Shown: positions 47,115-57,144, counted from the first letter of the stretch. The stretch is 64,000 bases of DNA from Deltaproteobacteria bacterium (GCA_019309485.1 JAFDGC010000004.1:32048-96047), one strand, 5' to 3'. The notes: generated by a model not told the origin, from the letters alone. Translations and numbers: made by a program.

Positions 47115-47879
47115 CTACTTTTCGTCGGCCGCCAGCCAGGCCTTCATAAACTCCCGGTTCAGCCGGGCGATGTTGGAAATGGAAACCTCTTTGGGGCATT
47201 CGACCTGGCATTCGGTGATGTTGGAGCAGTTGCCGAAGCCGAGGCGATCCATTTCCTGTACCATTCCAATGGCCCGCCGGGCCGCCTCGGGCCGGCCCTG
47301 GGGCAACAGGGCCAGGTGGGATATCTTGGCCGAGGTGAAGAGCATGGCCGAACCGTTGGGACAGGCGGCCACGCAGGCCCCGCATCCGATGCAGGCCGCC
47401 GCATCCATGGCCTTTTCCGCCGCCTCCTGGGGCACCGGAAGGCTGTTGGCCTCGGGGGCCGACCCCGTGTTGACGGAGATATACCCCCCGGCGATGATGA
47501 TCCGCTCCAAGGGGCTCCGATCCACGACCAGGTCCTTTACCACCGGAAAGGCCCGGGACCGCCACGGTTCGATGACCAGTTCGTCGTTGTCCGAAAAATG
47601 CCGCATGTGCAACTGGCACAAAGTGGTCCCCTTCTCCGGACCGTGGGGTCTTCCGTTGACCACCGCGCCGCACATGCCGCAGATGCCTTCCCGGCAGTCG
47701 TGATCAAAGGCGATGGGAGGCTTTCCCTCCCGGGTCAGGTCCTCGTTGAGCACATCCAGCATCTCCAGAAAGGACATGTCCGTGGAGATATCTTTCACCG
47801 CGTAGGTTTCAAAGCTCCCTTTTTCGGTGCTTCCGGCCTGCCGCCACACTTTGAGTGTCAGGCTGATGCTCTTTTTCAC
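47115..47879 (-). CDS. sdhB: Succinate dehydrogenase/fumarate reductase iron-sulfur subunit
   Basis: Electron-transfer subunit of complex II. The 254 residues bind [2Fe-2S] through [10 protein letters not shown] plus a later cysteine (about residues 62-90), and [4Fe-4S] and [3Fe-4S] through [12 protein letters not shown] and the [13 protein letters not shown] region. The ATG overlaps the sdhA stop by four bases. Confidence 0.94.
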   Translation of the reverse strand: MKKSISLTLKVWRQAGSTEKGSFETYAVKDISTDMSFLEMLDVLNEDLTREGKPPIAFDHDCREGICGMCGAVVNGRPHGPEKGTTLCQLHMRHFSDNDELVIEPWRSRAFPVVKDLVVDRSPLERIIIAGGYISVNTGSAPEANSLPVPQEAAEKAMDAAACIGCGACVAACPNGSAMLFTSAKISHLALLPQGRPEAARRAIGMVQEMDRLGFGNCSNITECQVECPKEVSISNIARLNREFMKAWLAADEK

Positions 47880-49789
47880 TTGTAGCTCCTCTGGGCCAGC
47901 GCCACGTTTTCAAAAACCAACGGCTCCTTGTGGAAAGCGGGTTCCCGGTCATCGCCTTGATATTCCCATGCCGCCACGTGGCAGAATTGCGCGTCATCCC
48001 TCAGCGCTTCGTTGTCCGGCGTCTGGTACGCCTCGTTGAAATGCCCGCCGCAGGATTCCTGCCTCGCCAGGGCGTCGATAATCATCAATTCGGCAAACTC
48101 CAGAAAATCCGCCACGCGTCCGGCCCGTTCCAGGCTTTGGTTCAGCGTTTCGTTTCCTTCCGGCACCTTGACGTTCTCCCAAAATTCACCTCGCAGGATC
48201 CGAATCCTTTCCCTGGCTTTTTCAAGGCCGCTGTTGTTCCGGCTCATGCCGCAATAATCCCACATGATCCGGCCCAACTCCCGATGAAAGTCATCCACGG
48301 TGCGGCGTCCGTTGACGGAAAGCAGTGCGTGGATCCGTTGGACCGAGGCCGCCTTGGCCTCCTGAACAGCCGGATGGGTCTCGGAAAGGGATTCAAGGGA
48401 AGCGGTGGCGAGATATCCGCCGATGGTGTAAGGAATGATGAAATAGCCGTCCGCCAGCCCCTGCATCAGGGCCGATGCCCCCAGCCGGTTGGCGCCGTGG
48501 TCCGAAAAGTTGGCCTCCCCCAGCACAAAGAGGCCGTCCACCGTGCTCATGAGGTTGTAATCGACCCAGAGGCCGCCCATGGTATAATGAACTGCGGGAT
48601 AGATCATCATGGGGGTCTCATACGGATCTTCGCCGGTGATCTTTTCATACATCTGGAAAAGGTTCCCGTATTTTTTTTCGATCACCGCCCGGCCGTCCCG
48701 GGCAATGGCGTCCTTGAAGTCGAGATACACCGCAAGCCCGGTTTCGCCGACGCCCTTTCCGGCGTCACACATGGCCTTGGCCGCCCGGGAAGCCACATCC
48801 CGGGGAACCAGGTTCCCGAAACTGGGATACCGGCGTTCCAGATAGTAATCCCGCTCCGATTCCGGAATATCCCCGGGGCGGCGCCTGTCCCCCGCCTGCA
48901 GGGGAACCCAGACCCGGCCGTCGTTTCGCAGGCTTTCGCTCATGAGGGTGAGTTTGGACTGATAGGTGCCGTGCACCGGGATGCAGGTGGGGTGGATCTG
49001 GGTGAAACACGGGTTGGCGAAAAAGGCGCCCCTCTTGTAGCACCGAAAGGCGGCCGTCACGTTGGAGGACATGGCATTGGTGGAAAGAAAATAGACGTTC
49101 CCGTATCCTCCTGTGGCCAGAACCACCGCATGGCCGAGGTGGGTTTCCATCTCGCCCGTGAGGAGGCTTCGCACCACGATCCCCCGGGCACGACCGTCGA
49201 CCACCACGAGATCGAGCATCTCCCGGCGCGGAAACATCCTTACCCGCCCGGCGGCCACCTGGCGCATCATGGCGCTGTACGCCCCCAGCAAAAGCTGCTG
49301 ACCGGTCTGTCCCCGGGCATAAAACGTCCGGGCCACCTGGGCCCCGCCGAAACTCCGATTCGCCAGCAACCCGCCGTATTCCCGGGCGAAGGGGACCCCT
49401 TGGGCCGTGCAATGGTCGATGATGGCGTTGCTGATCTGGGCCAGTCGGTATACGTTGGCCTCTCGGGCCCGGAAATCCCCCCCCTTGACGGTATCGTAGA
49501 AGAGACGCCAGATGCTGTCCCCTTCGTTGGTGTAGTTCTTGGCCGCATTGATTCCCCCCTGGGCGGCGATGCTGTGAGCCCGACGGGGGCTGTCCTGGAT
49601 GCAAAAGGTCTTGACGTTGTATCCCAACTCCGCCAGGGCAGCGGAGGCGCTTCCCCCGGCAAGGCCCGTTCCCACCACGATGATGTCGAATTTGCGCTTA
49701 TTGGCCGGATTCACCAGCTTGAGTTCAAACCGATGCCGGTCCCATTTTTCGGGCAAAGGCCCTTTGGGGATTTTCGCCTCTAATTCCAT
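47876..49789 (-). CDS. sdhA: Succinate dehydrogenase/fumarate reductase flavoprotein subunit
   Basis: Catalytic FAD subunit oxidising succinate to fumarate. The 637 residues contain the nucleotide-binding [17 protein letters not shown], the covalent-flavin histidine in [16 protein letters not shown] (about residue 71), the dicarboxylate-site HPTCIP and the conserved [20 protein letters not shown] split near residue 410-430. The order C-A-B and a single cytochrome subunit indicate the B-type enzyme that uses menaquinone. Confidence 0.95.
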   Translation of the reverse strand: MELEAKIPKGPLPEKWDRHRFELKLVNPANKRKFDIIVVGTGLAGGSASAALAELGYNVKTFCIQDSPRRAHSIAAQGGINAAKNYTNEGDSIWRLFYDTVKGGDFRAREANVYRLAQISNAIIDHCTAQGVPFAREYGGLLANRSFGGAQVARTFYARGQTGQQLLLGAYSAMMRQVAAGRVRMFPRREMLDLVVVDGRARGIVVRSLLTGEMETHLGHAVVLATGGYGNVYFLSTNAMSSNVTAAFRCYKRGAFFANPCFTQIHPTCIPVHGTYQSKLTLMSESLRNDGRVWVPLQAGDRRRPGDIPESERDYYLERRYPSFGNLVPRDVASRAAKAMCDAGKGVGETGLAVYLDFKDAIARDGRAVIEKKYGNLFQMYEKITGEDPYETPMMIYPAVHYTMGGLWVDYNLMSTVDGLFVLGEANFSDHGANRLGASALMQGLADGYFIIPYTIGGYLATASLESLSETHPAVQEAKAASVQRIHALLSVNGRRTVDDFHRELGRIMWDYCGMSRNNSGLEKARERIRILRGEFWENVKVPEGNETLNQSLERAGRVADFLEFAELMIIDALARQESCGGHFNEAYQTPDNEALRDDAQFCHVAAWEYQGDDREPAFHKEPLVFENVALAQRSYK

Positions 49790-49815
49790 GGAATCGAATC
49801 TCCTTAACGCCTGCG

Positions 49816-50454
49816 TTACAAAAGACGCATATAGATGGGAATGAAGCCGAAGCCGATACCGACCACCATCGAAAAGATCAACCCCGCCGCCTTGATGATC
49901 GGTGTATATTTGGTGTGATGAGCGCCCAGGGTCTGGAAGGCGCTCCAGAATCCGTGGCTCACGTGGAGGGCAACCACGCCCATGGCCGCCACATAAAGGG
50001 CGACCTCGAAAGAATTTTGAAATGCGGCTTTCACGATCTCATAAATGGGAATGTTGGTTTTATCCACGAAATGAAAGCGGATCAGGTGATAGATCACGAA
50101 GGCCAACATCAAAACCCCGGTATACGGCATGGTGGCCGACCCCCAGGTCTGGCCGCCCCCGCTTTTTTTCACGGCATATTTCACCGGCCGGGCGCGATCG
50201 TTTTCATAAAAGAGCCACAGCCCGAATACCACATGGACCAGGGCGAGAGCCAAAAGGCCCAATTCAAATATCGTCAGCAGGGGGCCGAGGGAATGGAGCC
50301 GCGCCGCATAGGCGTTGAAGACGTCCCCGCCCCGGTAGAGCAGCAGGTTTCCGGCCAGGTGAGTCGTTAAAAACAAGACAAAACAAAGGCCGGTTCCCGC
50401 CATGAGGAGCTTGCGGCCGACGGAAGAGACGAAAAATTTTAAAACCCATGCCAT
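49816..50454 (-). CDS. sdhC: Succinate dehydrogenase/fumarate reductase cytochrome b subunit
   Basis: Single, di-haem type membrane anchor of complex II. The 212 residues have five hydrophobic helices, with histidines at [26 protein letters not shown] and [11 protein letters not shown] that fit the B-type anchor of Wolinella and Bacillus enzymes. GGGAG lies about ten bases before the ATG. First gene of the sdhCAB operon, divergent from pqiA. Confidence 0.93.
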   Translation of the reverse strand: MAWVLKFFVSSVGRKLLMAGTGLCFVLFLTTHLAGNLLLYRGGDVFNAYAARLHSLGPLLTIFELGLLALALVHVVFGLWLFYENDRARPVKYAVKKSGGGQTWGSATMPYTGVLMLAFVIYHLIRFHFVDKTNIPIYEIVKAAFQNSFEVALYVAAMGVVALHVSHGFWSAFQTLGAHHTKYTPIIKAAGLIFSMVVGIGFGFIPIYMRLL

Positions 50455-50572
50455 TTGTTAAGGGTCTCCCTTATCCTTTCAGATCACCTGTTTTTGTTTA
50501 TGCTGCTGGATCAAGGGCGCCCGCATCAAGGGCCCTCCTCAAAAAAAAAAGCAAAACAGCGTCTGCTCTTTT

Positions 50573-50600
50573 CTCATACCACAATGCATGCGATTTTCAA
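50573..50600 (-). promoter_or_regulatory. Possible sigma70-type promoter of sdhCAB
   Basis: TTGAAA (50595-50600) and TATGAG (50573-50578) are 16 bases apart on the minus strand, about 120 bases before sdhC. The GCATGCgattTTCAAT sequence around the -35 is a near inverted copy of ATTGAAATGCATGC at the pqiA promoter, so both may share a regulator. Confidence 0.4.
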
Positions 50601-50664
50601 TTCCAAAGTTACCCTTTACGTAATCCAAGGAGGGGATGTATTGCCGCACAACCGCCTTGTTTTA

Positions 50665-50693
50665 TTGAAATGCATGCTTTTTTCTTGTATATT
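50665..50693 (+). promoter_or_regulatory. Sigma70-type promoter of the pqi operon
   Basis: TTGAAA (50665-50670) and TATATT (50688-50693) are 17 bases apart. The predicted start point is near 50700. This supports the GTG at 50718 (or TTG at 50712) as translation start, with GAGGT upstream. Confidence 0.65.
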
Positions 50694-50717
50694 CCCCGTC
50701 ACACCGAGGTTTTGACC

Positions 50718-51329
50718 GTGGAAAACGCAACCCATCTGATTGCATGCCATGAATGCGACCTGGTCCTTCGTATACCAACGGTCGCCACCGGGCAATCGGT
50801 GCGCTGCCAGCGGTGCGGCGCCCTCCTGCTCCGAAAACGAAAGAACAGCCTGGATCGGACCCTGGCCTTTTCAAGTGCGGGGCTGATTTTGTTTTTCCTG
50901 GCCAACGCGTTTCCCTTCCTTTCCTTTCAAATGGAAGCCCAAATCCGGCAAACCACGTTGATCACGGGTATTCGTGAGCTCTACGCCCAGGATCTTCAAC
51001 TCCTGGCCCTTTTGGTCCTGCTGACCACGGTAATTGTGCCTTTTGTCCAGCTTGCCGGGATGCTTTATGTTCTTGTCCCCGTCCGCCTGAATCGAAACGC
51101 CCCCAAACTCATGGAAAGCTTCCGGCTCATTCAGCGCTTGAGACCCTGGAGCATGATGGAAGTCTTCATGCTCGGCATCTTGGTTTCCATGGTGAAGCTT
51201 GCTCAAACCGCCAAGATCATCCCGGGCCTTGCCCTCTACGCCTTTATGGCCCTGATATTCCTGATGGCGGCCGCCATCGCCTCCCTGGATCCCCACACGG
51301 TCTGGGAAAAATGGAAGGAACGTCCATGA
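50718..51329 (+). CDS. pqiA: Paraquat-inducible protein A, first half (PqiA domain 1)
   Basis: Inner-membrane partner of the PqiB MCE lipid-transport tunnel. The 203 residues from GTG 50718 carry a zinc-ribbon pair CHECDLVL...CQRCGALL, then four helices (LAFSSAGLILFFLANAFPFLSF and others, each shown only in part). The PWSMMEVFMLGILVS motif of PqiA is present. The frame is open upstream to 50448, but the promoter at 50665-50693 lies within that extension. It overlaps the next gene by 19 bases. In E. coli both halves are one protein. Confidence 0.9.
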   Translation: MENATHLIACHECDLVLRIPTVATGQSVRCQRCGALLLRKRKNSLDRTLAFSSAGLILFFLANAFPFLSFQMEAQIRQTTLITGIRELYAQDLQLLALLVLLTTVIVPFVQLAGMLYVLVPVRLNRNAPKLMESFRLIQRLRPWSMMEVFMLGILVSMVKLAQTAKIIPGLALYAFMALIFLMAAAIASLDPHTVWEKWKERP

Positions 51330-51979
51330 CGCGTTCCATCGCCACGGCAAAAGGCCTCGATCTTGTGGGATGCCCCAGTTGCCATCTCCTTTGCCGGGGA
51401 CAATACCTGGGCCCCCGTCAACGCCGCATATGCCCCCGCTGCAAGGCGGTCTTGCATGTGCGAAAACCCTTGAGCATCCCGCGGACCTGGGCGCTCTTGA
51501 TCGCCGCCGTCATTTTCTATATACCCGCCAACGTGCTTCCCATTACCACGGTGACCTCATTCGGGAGTACCCAGTCCGATACCATCCTTTCCGGTGTGCT
51601 TTATTTTATCAAAACCGGCATGTGGCCCATCGCCGTGATCATCTTCATCGCCAGCGTGATCGTGCCCCTGGCCAAAATGCTGATTTTGGGCTTTCTATTG
51701 ATTTCCGTGCAACGTCGGTTCCCGGGGCACAAAAGGGATCGAACCCTCCTGTATCGCATCACGGAGGTGATTGGTCGATGGTCCATGGTGGATATCTACG
51801 TGGTGACGATCCTCGTGGCGTTGGTGAACCTGGGTTCCTTTGCCTCCGTCCAGGCGGGGCCCGCAGCCCCTTTTTTCGCGGCCGTGGTCGTCATTACCAT
51901 GGCAGCATCGATGCAGTTCGATCCCAGGCTGATCTGGGATGTGGAGCCGCCCGTCCAGAAGGGCGAGGCTCCCAGGTAA
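51311..51979 (+). CDS. pqiA: Paraquat-inducible protein A, second half (PqiA domain 2)
   Basis: A second, separately encoded PqiA domain of 222 residues. A zinc ribbon CPSCHLLCRG...CPRCKAVL is followed by helices and the signature GRWSMVDIYVVTILVALV. It overlaps the first half by 19 bases, which fits a split of the two-domain PqiA rather than a frameshift, since each half has its own complete ribbon and membrane unit. Confidence 0.9.
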   Translation: MEGTSMTRSIATAKGLDLVGCPSCHLLCRGQYLGPRQRRICPRCKAVLHVRKPLSIPRTWALLIAAVIFYIPANVLPITTVTSFGSTQSDTILSGVLYFIKTGMWPIAVIIFIASVIVPLAKMLILGFLLISVQRRFPGHKRDRTLLYRITEVIGRWSMVDIYVVTILVALVNLGSFASVQAGPAAPFFAAVVVITMAASMQFDPRLIWDVEPPVQKGEAPR

Positions 51980-52000
51980 GGAAAATATCTGTTTAACGAT

Positions 52001-52056
52001 GGCTTCCCTTGCCCCTTCCTTATAAAGGCGGGGTTTTCGGGAAGCGTTCCGGCAAA
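52001..52056. repeat. Hairpin repeat, family C, copy 2
   Basis: GGCTTCCC...TTATAAAGGCGGGG...CGGGAAGCGTTCCGGCAAA closely matches copy 1 at 4743-4799. It occupies the 88-base gap before pqiB, just upstream of its Shine-Dalgarno. Confidence 0.6.
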
Positions 52057-52067
52057 GGAGTCTTCCC

Positions 52068-53825
52068 ATGGAAAGCGACCACACGGGCCACTCGGAAATC
52101 GATACGTTGCCTGAAGCGGTGGTGAAGGAAGGGAAAATCCCCATTTCCATCGTCTGGATCGTGCCTCTGGTGGCGCTCGTGATCGGGGGGTGGCTGGTGT
52201 ATAGGACATGGTCCGAAAAAGGTCCTGTCATCACCATTTCCTTTAAAACGGCCCAGGGCCTTGAAGCCGGTAAAACCCATATCAAATACAAGGATGTCAC
52301 GGTCGGGCGGGTCGAAAAAATCGAATTGAGTCCGGATCTATCCAAGGTGCTGGTCCGGGCACAGCTCACCAAGGGAACGGAAACCCTTTTAACCCAAGGC
52401 ACCCGGTTCTGGGTGGTCCGGGCCCGCCTCTCCGCCGGTGAGATCTCCGGACTCGGGACACTCTTTTCGGGCGCTTACATCGGAATGGACCCGGGGCCCG
52501 CAGGAAAGGCGGAGCGGCATTTCACCGGCCTCGAAGTGCCGCCCGTGGTAACCACCGATCTTCCCGGTGCCCATTTTACCTTGCGCGCCGACCGTCTGGG
52601 TTCGCTGGATGTGGGCTCCCCCGTCTACTACCGTCAGATCAAAGTGGGGCAGGTGGTGGGCTATCACCTGGAAGAATCGGGAAAGGCCGTCATCGTCAAT
52701 ATTTTCATCAGCGCCCCCCATCACCGGCTGGTCGATACCAACACCCGCTTCTGGAACGCCGGGGGGCTCGATGTGGCTCTGGATGTCAGCGGCGTGCAGG
52801 TAAAGACGGAATCCATCATGGCCTTACTGCTGGGCGGCATCGCTTTCGAGACCCCCGCCAATCTGGAACCCGGAAAACCGGTGGAAGCAGGCCACCGGTT
52901 CACGCTCTACACAAGCCGGAAAGAAATCTATGAAAAAACTTACGCCCACAAATTCAACTGGCTGCTGTATTTCGACGGATCGGTCCGCGGGCTTTTTCCG
53001 GGGGCCCCCGTGGAGTTTAGGGGCATCCGCGTGGGAAAAGTCTTGGATGTGAATCTGGAACTCGACCCGGAAAACGGAATCTGCCGTATCCCGGTTTTAA
53101 TCGAAACCACACCGGAGCGCTTCTGGCCGGCCCATACCGAATTCGACGCATCCAAACAAAAAGTCTTTATGGGCGCCCTGGTAGAAAAAGGCCTCCGGGC
53201 ACGCCTGAAAACGGGGAGTCTGATTACCGGAAAACGCCTGGTGGAACTGGACCTTTTTCCGGAAGCCGGCATGGCGGCAATCGACTGGTCCGGGCGGTAT
53301 CCTGTGCTCCCCACCCTCCCGGGGCCCACGGAAGAGATCTTGGACAGTTTAGGCCGCCTCCTTGTAAAACTGGAACGGATCCCCATCGAGGATATCTCCC
53401 GGGAGCTCAAAGGGACCCTCCAGGGGGCAAACCGGCTGGTCAATGCGGCCGCATTGCATGAAAGCGTCGTTGCCTTCAGGGAAACGCTGGAAGAGATCCA
53501 GGCGCTGGTGGGCCGGCTGAACAGCATCGCAGTTCCGGAGTTCAGTGCCGGGATGGGACAGCTGACCAAGGCCTTCAAACGTCTTGACAGCCTCGTTCAA
53601 AATTTGAACGACTCTTCGATCCCGGCCCTTTCAGCCCTGCTTCAGGAGGCACAGGGAACCCTTTCCGATATGGATCGGTTCGTGAGCACGGAGGCTTCAT
53701 TGTACCAGGAACTCAAGGGGGCCCTTTCGGAAATTGCGGGGGCGGCCCGGGCCGTCCGCGTGATGGCGGATTATCTCAGCCGCCATCCTGAGGCCCTGAT
53801 TTACGGGAAAGGAAAAGAGCAATGA
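52068..53825 (+). CDS. pqiB: PqiB, membrane-anchored MCE-domain protein
   Basis: Forms a periplasmic tunnel for lipid movement between the membranes. The 585 residues begin with a cytoplasmic tail and a single helix (VWIVPLVALVIGGWLVY). Three MCE (MlaD-like) domains follow (about 45-140, 160-255 and 285-400), each with a GLxxGxxV/KVGxV-type core such as KYKDVTVGRVEKIEL. The C-terminus is a long helical region (about 420-570) expected to form the needle. Length fits E. coli PqiB (546). Confidence 0.93.
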   Translation: MESDHTGHSEIDTLPEAVVKEGKIPISIVWIVPLVALVIGGWLVYRTWSEKGPVITISFKTAQGLEAGKTHIKYKDVTVGRVEKIELSPDLSKVLVRAQLTKGTETLLTQGTRFWVVRARLSAGEISGLGTLFSGAYIGMDPGPAGKAERHFTGLEVPPVVTTDLPGAHFTLRADRLGSLDVGSPVYYRQIKVGQVVGYHLEESGKAVIVNIFISAPHHRLVDTNTRFWNAGGLDVALDVSGVQVKTESIMALLLGGIAFETPANLEPGKPVEAGHRFTLYTSRKEIYEKTYAHKFNWLLYFDGSVRGLFPGAPVEFRGIRVGKVLDVNLELDPENGICRIPVLIETTPERFWPAHTEFDASKQKVFMGALVEKGLRARLKTGSLITGKRLVELDLFPEAGMAAIDWSGRYPVLPTLPGPTEEILDSLGRLLVKLERIPIEDISRELKGTLQGANRLVNAAALHESVVAFRETLEEIQALVGRLNSIAVPEFSAGMGQLTKAFKRLDSLVQNLNDSSIPALSALLQEAQGTLSDMDRFVSTEASLYQELKGALSEIAGAARAVRVMADYLSRHPEALIYGKGKEQ

Positions 53826-54493
53826 TCGAGGGCTTGAATGGTCCAGTCAAACGGCTTTTGGCGAAACGATCAAAGATTGTATTGTCTCGAAGGAAGCATA
53901 CGGTGTGGCTGGCAGCCGGAATCATCCTTCTGGGAAGCCTCGGATGCCGGGGGCCGTCCACACCGGTGCACTTTTACGCGTTGGCTCCCATGGCAGGAAA
54001 TCCCCTACAACAAACGGACTCCGCTATTCCCAAGGACCTTTTGGTGGGCGTCGGCCCCATCGAATTGCCCGAGATCTACAACCGTCCCCAGATTGTCACC
54101 ACCTCCGGTCAAAACCGGTTGACGCTTTCCGAATATCATCGCTGGGCCGGGGTGTTACAGGAAGAAATTTCGACGGTTTTGGCGGAAAACCTTTCCGTTC
54201 TGCTGCAATCCGAAAGGGTCGTTTCCTTCCCCTGGGACGGCATTTCGGACCCGGACATCCGGATCTTTGTGAGAGTCCATCGTTTCGAAGGGACCCTGGG
54301 GCAAAAGGCGGTTTTCGCCGCGACCTGGTCCATGCGGGGTCCCCGAAGCGACCGTCCACCGGTGGTGAAAAAGACGTTCCTTGAAGAACCCGTGGACGAT
54401 GCTGCGTATCCGGCCTACATCGCCGCCCAGAACCGTCTTTTGGCCGCATTCGCCCAGGAACTGGCCCTGGAGATCGCAACGAATGTCCGCTGA
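53822..54493 (+). CDS. pqiC: PqiC outer-membrane lipoprotein
   Basis: The 223-residue lipoprotein pairs with PqiB at the outer membrane. A signal with lipobox LGSLGC places the lipidated cysteine at residue 42. The ABC-transport-auxiliary fold follows, with HFYALAP, VGVGPIELPEIYNRPQIVT and WAGVLQEEISTVLAENL. Its ATG overlaps the pqiB stop by four bases, confirming the operon. Confidence 0.92.
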   Translation: MIEGLNGPVKRLLAKRSKIVLSRRKHTVWLAAGIILLGSLGCRGPSTPVHFYALAPMAGNPLQQTDSAIPKDLLVGVGPIELPEIYNRPQIVTTSGQNRLTLSEYHRWAGVLQEEISTVLAENLSVLLQSERVVSFPWDGISDPDIRIFVRVHRFEGTLGQKAVFAATWSMRGPRSDRPPVVKKTFLEEPVDDAAYPAYIAAQNRLLAAFAQELALEIATNVR

Positions 54494-54518
54494 TCAACGG
54501 CTTGCCTGCGCACCGACT

Positions 54519-55304
54519 TTAAAAACGCAGCATGAAACCGATGATGGGACCGTGCCAGGTGGTATCGAACTCGAATCGCTCAGAACCGCTTCCGTCCTCG
54601 TAATCGACGCTCAGAACCCGATATCCGAACCATCCGCTGAAAACGGGCGTAAAATCATAGCCGAACTTGGCCGTGAAATTGAAGGTAAAGTCCGACCCGG
54701 CACCCAATCCTCCGATATCCCCCCGGGCGCCGAAGGCGGCCTTAGGGGTTACGGGAACCCAGATCCTCAGCCCGATAAACGGATCGAGCCAATCCACCGT
54801 CTGTTCATATTTTCCCAAATAGGGGCTTCTGATCTTGCCGGTGACATCCCAGAACCGGCCTCCGCCCAGAACATCCAGATAAAACTCAGGCGCGATGCGC
54901 TGATTTTCGAAAAACCCCACTGCCCGGTAATACCCCCCGAACTCGAGGAGCCAGATGCTGGTTTCGGCTTCAATTCGCCCGGCTGCCGTGTTTTCCTCCA
55001 CGGTGAGTTCCGAGTAGGTGGGATCGATGAACGCCCCCCATCGCCCCTTACCCACCTCCACATGGATCTGACCGCCGAAATCGAGATCCGACCAGACATC
55101 ATCAAAACCGGCATCCACGGATGCCCGACGGTCTTGGACCGTGATGTCCCCGTCGATTCCCGCCATCCACAAGTAGGGAGCGATGGAAAAGGTCCATGGG
55201 TCCGAATCAACAGCCGTCTGCAGGGCAACGGCCGGAAAAGATCCTCCCAAGACAAACAGCATGATGCCGCATAGTATCCACCCTTTTTTCCCGTTTCTTG
55301 TCAT
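54519..55304 (-). CDS. Outer-membrane beta-barrel protein, function unknown
   Basis: The 261 residues begin with a signal peptide (ILCGIMLFVLGGSFPAVAL). Alternating amphipathic strands rich in W, Y and G follow (WTFSIAPYLWMAGIDGDI, FGGYYRAVGFF and others). The chain ends in the C-terminal phenylalanine typical of BAM substrates (GFMLRF). Small barrels of this kind are often annotated only as hypothetical. It is convergent with pqiC, 25 bases away. Confidence 0.78.
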   Translation of the reverse strand: MTRNGKKGWILCGIMLFVLGGSFPAVALQTAVDSDPWTFSIAPYLWMAGIDGDITVQDRRASVDAGFDDVWSDLDFGGQIHVEVGKGRWGAFIDPTYSELTVEENTAAGRIEAETSIWLLEFGGYYRAVGFFENQRIAPEFYLDVLGGGRFWDVTGKIRSPYLGKYEQTVDWLDPFIGLRIWVPVTPKAAFGARGDIGGLGAGSDFTFNFTAKFGYDFTPVFSGWFGYRVLSVDYEDGSGSERFEFDTTWHGPIIGFMLRF

Positions 55305-55351
55305 GGCTCAAGGCTCCCTTCTCCGTTTTTTTGTTTCATGAAATCGTTAAA

Positions 55352-55460
55352 TAGGAACCGCAGCAGCGAGCGCGTTCCCCGCAGGTTCTGCCTGACGGCA
55401 GTGCTTCGCGGGTTGGAGCAAATCGGAAATCCCGCCTTGGGGGGATGCGGGGAACTTCAA
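55352..55460 (-). repeat. Family A repeat, copy 7 (full length, inverted)
   Basis: A full-length copy in minus orientation upstream of the outer-membrane protein gene. It contains AACCGCAGCAGCGAGCGCG, TGCCTGACGGCA, GCTTCGCGGGTTGGAGC and a CCTTGGGGGGATGCGGGG arm in which the usual stem is partly lost. Confidence 0.78.
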
Positions 55461-55544
55461 TCCCATGCAACGCGACGTAGGCATCGTGCACCCCGTTGAC
55501 AAATCAGGGTACGCAGCGCCGAAATAAAACCCTTCACAACACCG

Positions 55545-55946
55545 TCACCGCTCACAAAGCTCCACGAGGACGCCGTTTGTCGCCTTGGGATGTAGAAAGG
55601 CGATTTTCGCCCCCCCGGCCCCTTTCCGGGGGACCTGGTCAATAAGGGCCACGCCTTTCTCCTTTAAAAACGCCAACGCCTCCTCGATGTTTTCCACACG
55701 AAAGGCCACGTGCTGGATCCCTTCCCCGCGCTTTTCGATATATTTGGCCACAGGACCATCAGGGGCCGTGGTTTCCAAAAGCTCCACTTCGCTTTCTCCC
55801 ACCGGGAAAAAGGCGGTGGTCACTTTTTGCTCCGCCACCGTTTCGGTCCCTATGAAGGGAAGCCCCAGAATATCCGTCCAAAAGGCTTTTCCGGCATCGA
55901 TGCTCTTTACCGCAATCCCCAAATGATCGATCTTTAAAATCTTCAT
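55545..55946 (-). CDS. mce: Methylmalonyl-CoA epimerase
   Basis: Interconverts (S)- and (R)-methylmalonyl-CoA between the carboxylation and mutase steps. The 133 residues form two VOC (glyoxalase-type) halves with metal ligands in IDHLGIAVKS, GIQHVAFRVEN and GVLVELCE. It lies about 9 kb from the mutase, on the same strand and downstream of an aminotransferase. Confidence 0.95.
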   Translation of the reverse strand: MKILKIDHLGIAVKSIDAGKAFWTDILGLPFIGTETVAEQKVTTAFFPVGESEVELLETTAPDGPVAKYIEKRGEGIQHVAFRVENIEEALAFLKEKGVALIDQVPRKGAGGAKIAFLHPKATNGVLVELCER

Positions 55947-55962
55947 GGGTGTTTCTCCGGTG

Positions 55963-57144
55963 TTATTGAAATTTTTTTATGGCGCGCCTGAAGCCGGGCA
56001 TGGCATTGACGATGGTGTCATCGTCCACGCAAAAAGCCAATCGGAAATGTCCCGGGCCCATGAACCCGCTTCCCGGCACGGCCAGAATCAATTCCTCCTG
56101 GAGGGCTCGCACGAAGGCGACATCGTCGGGGATGGGGGATTTGGGGAAAAGATAAAAAGCGCCCCTGGGTTCGGCGAATTCGTATCCGCATTCCGCCAGC
56201 CCTTCGCACAGGAGTCTTCGTTTCCGGGCATAGGCACTGAGATCCGCCGTTTGGCCCTGGAGGGCGGCCACCGCCCGCTGCATCAACGCCGGTGCATTGA
56301 CAAATCCGAGGATCCGGTTGGCCAGGGCCAGTCCCCCCAAAAGGGCCGGCCGATGGGTGGCGGCGGGGTTCACCGCAATGAACCCGATCCGTTCCCCGGG
56401 GATGGACAGATCCTTGGAATACGACGTCACAATGACCGTGTCCTTGTAGCAGGGAAAAATACCCGGCACCCGCACCCCGTCATAGACGATCTTCCGGTAG
56501 GGTTCATCCGAGATCAGGTAAAGGGTCCGATTCAAGGTGCGGCCCTTTTCCGAAAGGAGGTTCCCCAGGGCCTTCAGGCTTTCCTCGGAATAAATCTGGC
56601 CGGTGGGATTGTTGGGGGAATTGATCAGGACCGCCTTGGTCTTATCCGTAACCGCAGCGGAAACGGCGTTCAAATCGAGTGTGAAATCGTCTTGCGTGGA
56701 TACGGTCCGAAGCACGCCGCCGTGGTTGTCCGCATAGGTGTTGTACTCCACAAAATAGGGCGCCGGGCAGATGACTTCGTCTCCCGGGTCCAGAATCGCC
56801 TTCAAGACGGCGTTGAGGGCACCGGCGGCGCCGCAGGTCATGATAATCTCCTCTTCGGTGACCGGCGTTTCCTGTTCCCGGGAAAGATATTCGGCGACGG
56901 CTTTGCGGGCAAACGGATACCCCACGTTGGGCATGTAACCGTGATCCCCCGGTTTTTCGGAATCGATCAAATCCCGAAGGACTTCCCTGAATCGTTCCGG
57001 GGGCGGGATGTTGGGATTTCCGAGGCTGAAATCGAAAACATTTTGAGCGCCGTGTTCGGCTTTCAGTCTTGCCCCTTCTTCGAACATCTTCCGGATCCAG
57101 GATTGTTTGGCCTGCATCGCCTCGATCTTTTTAGCAATCGTCAT
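55963..57144 (-). CDS. Class I/II PLP-dependent aminotransferase
   Basis: A 393-residue fold-type I aminotransferase. Visible features are substrate-loop LGNPNIPPPE, GYMPNVGYPFARKAVAEYL, the PLP phosphate region CGAAGALN, PYFVEYNTYADNH, the NSPNNPTGQIY loop, the aspartate of YLISDEPYR, and the Schiff-base lysine in VTSYSKDLSIPGERIG (about residue 235). The C-terminal arginine lies in FRLAFC. Specificity (aspartate, alanine or aromatic) is not readable. The ATG at 57144 has GGAGG five bases upstream. Confidence 0.9.
   Translation of the reverse strand: MTIAKKIEAMQAKQSWIRKMFEEGARLKAEHGAQNVFDFSLGNPNIPPPERFREVLRDLIDSEKPGDHGYMPNVGYPFARKAVAEYLSREQETPVTEEEIIMTCGAAGALNAVLKAILDPGDEVICPAPYFVEYNTYADNHGGVLRTVSTQDDFTLDLNAVSAAVTDKTKAVLINSPNNPTGQIYSEESLKALGNLLSEKGRTLNRTLYLISDEPYRKIVYDGVRVPGIFPCYKDTVIVTSYSKDLSIPGERIGFIAVNPAATHRPALLGGLALANRILGFVNAPALMQRAVAALQGQTADLSAYARKRRLLCEGLAECGYEFAEPRGAFYLFPKSPIPDDVAFVRALQEELILAVPGSGFMGPGHFRLAFCVDDDTIVNAMPGFRRAIKKFQ

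Noticed and set aside
47930..49783. A 617-codon open frame antisense to sdhA
   Set aside because: Shadow of a highly conserved gene; no recognisable motifs and no ribosome-binding site.
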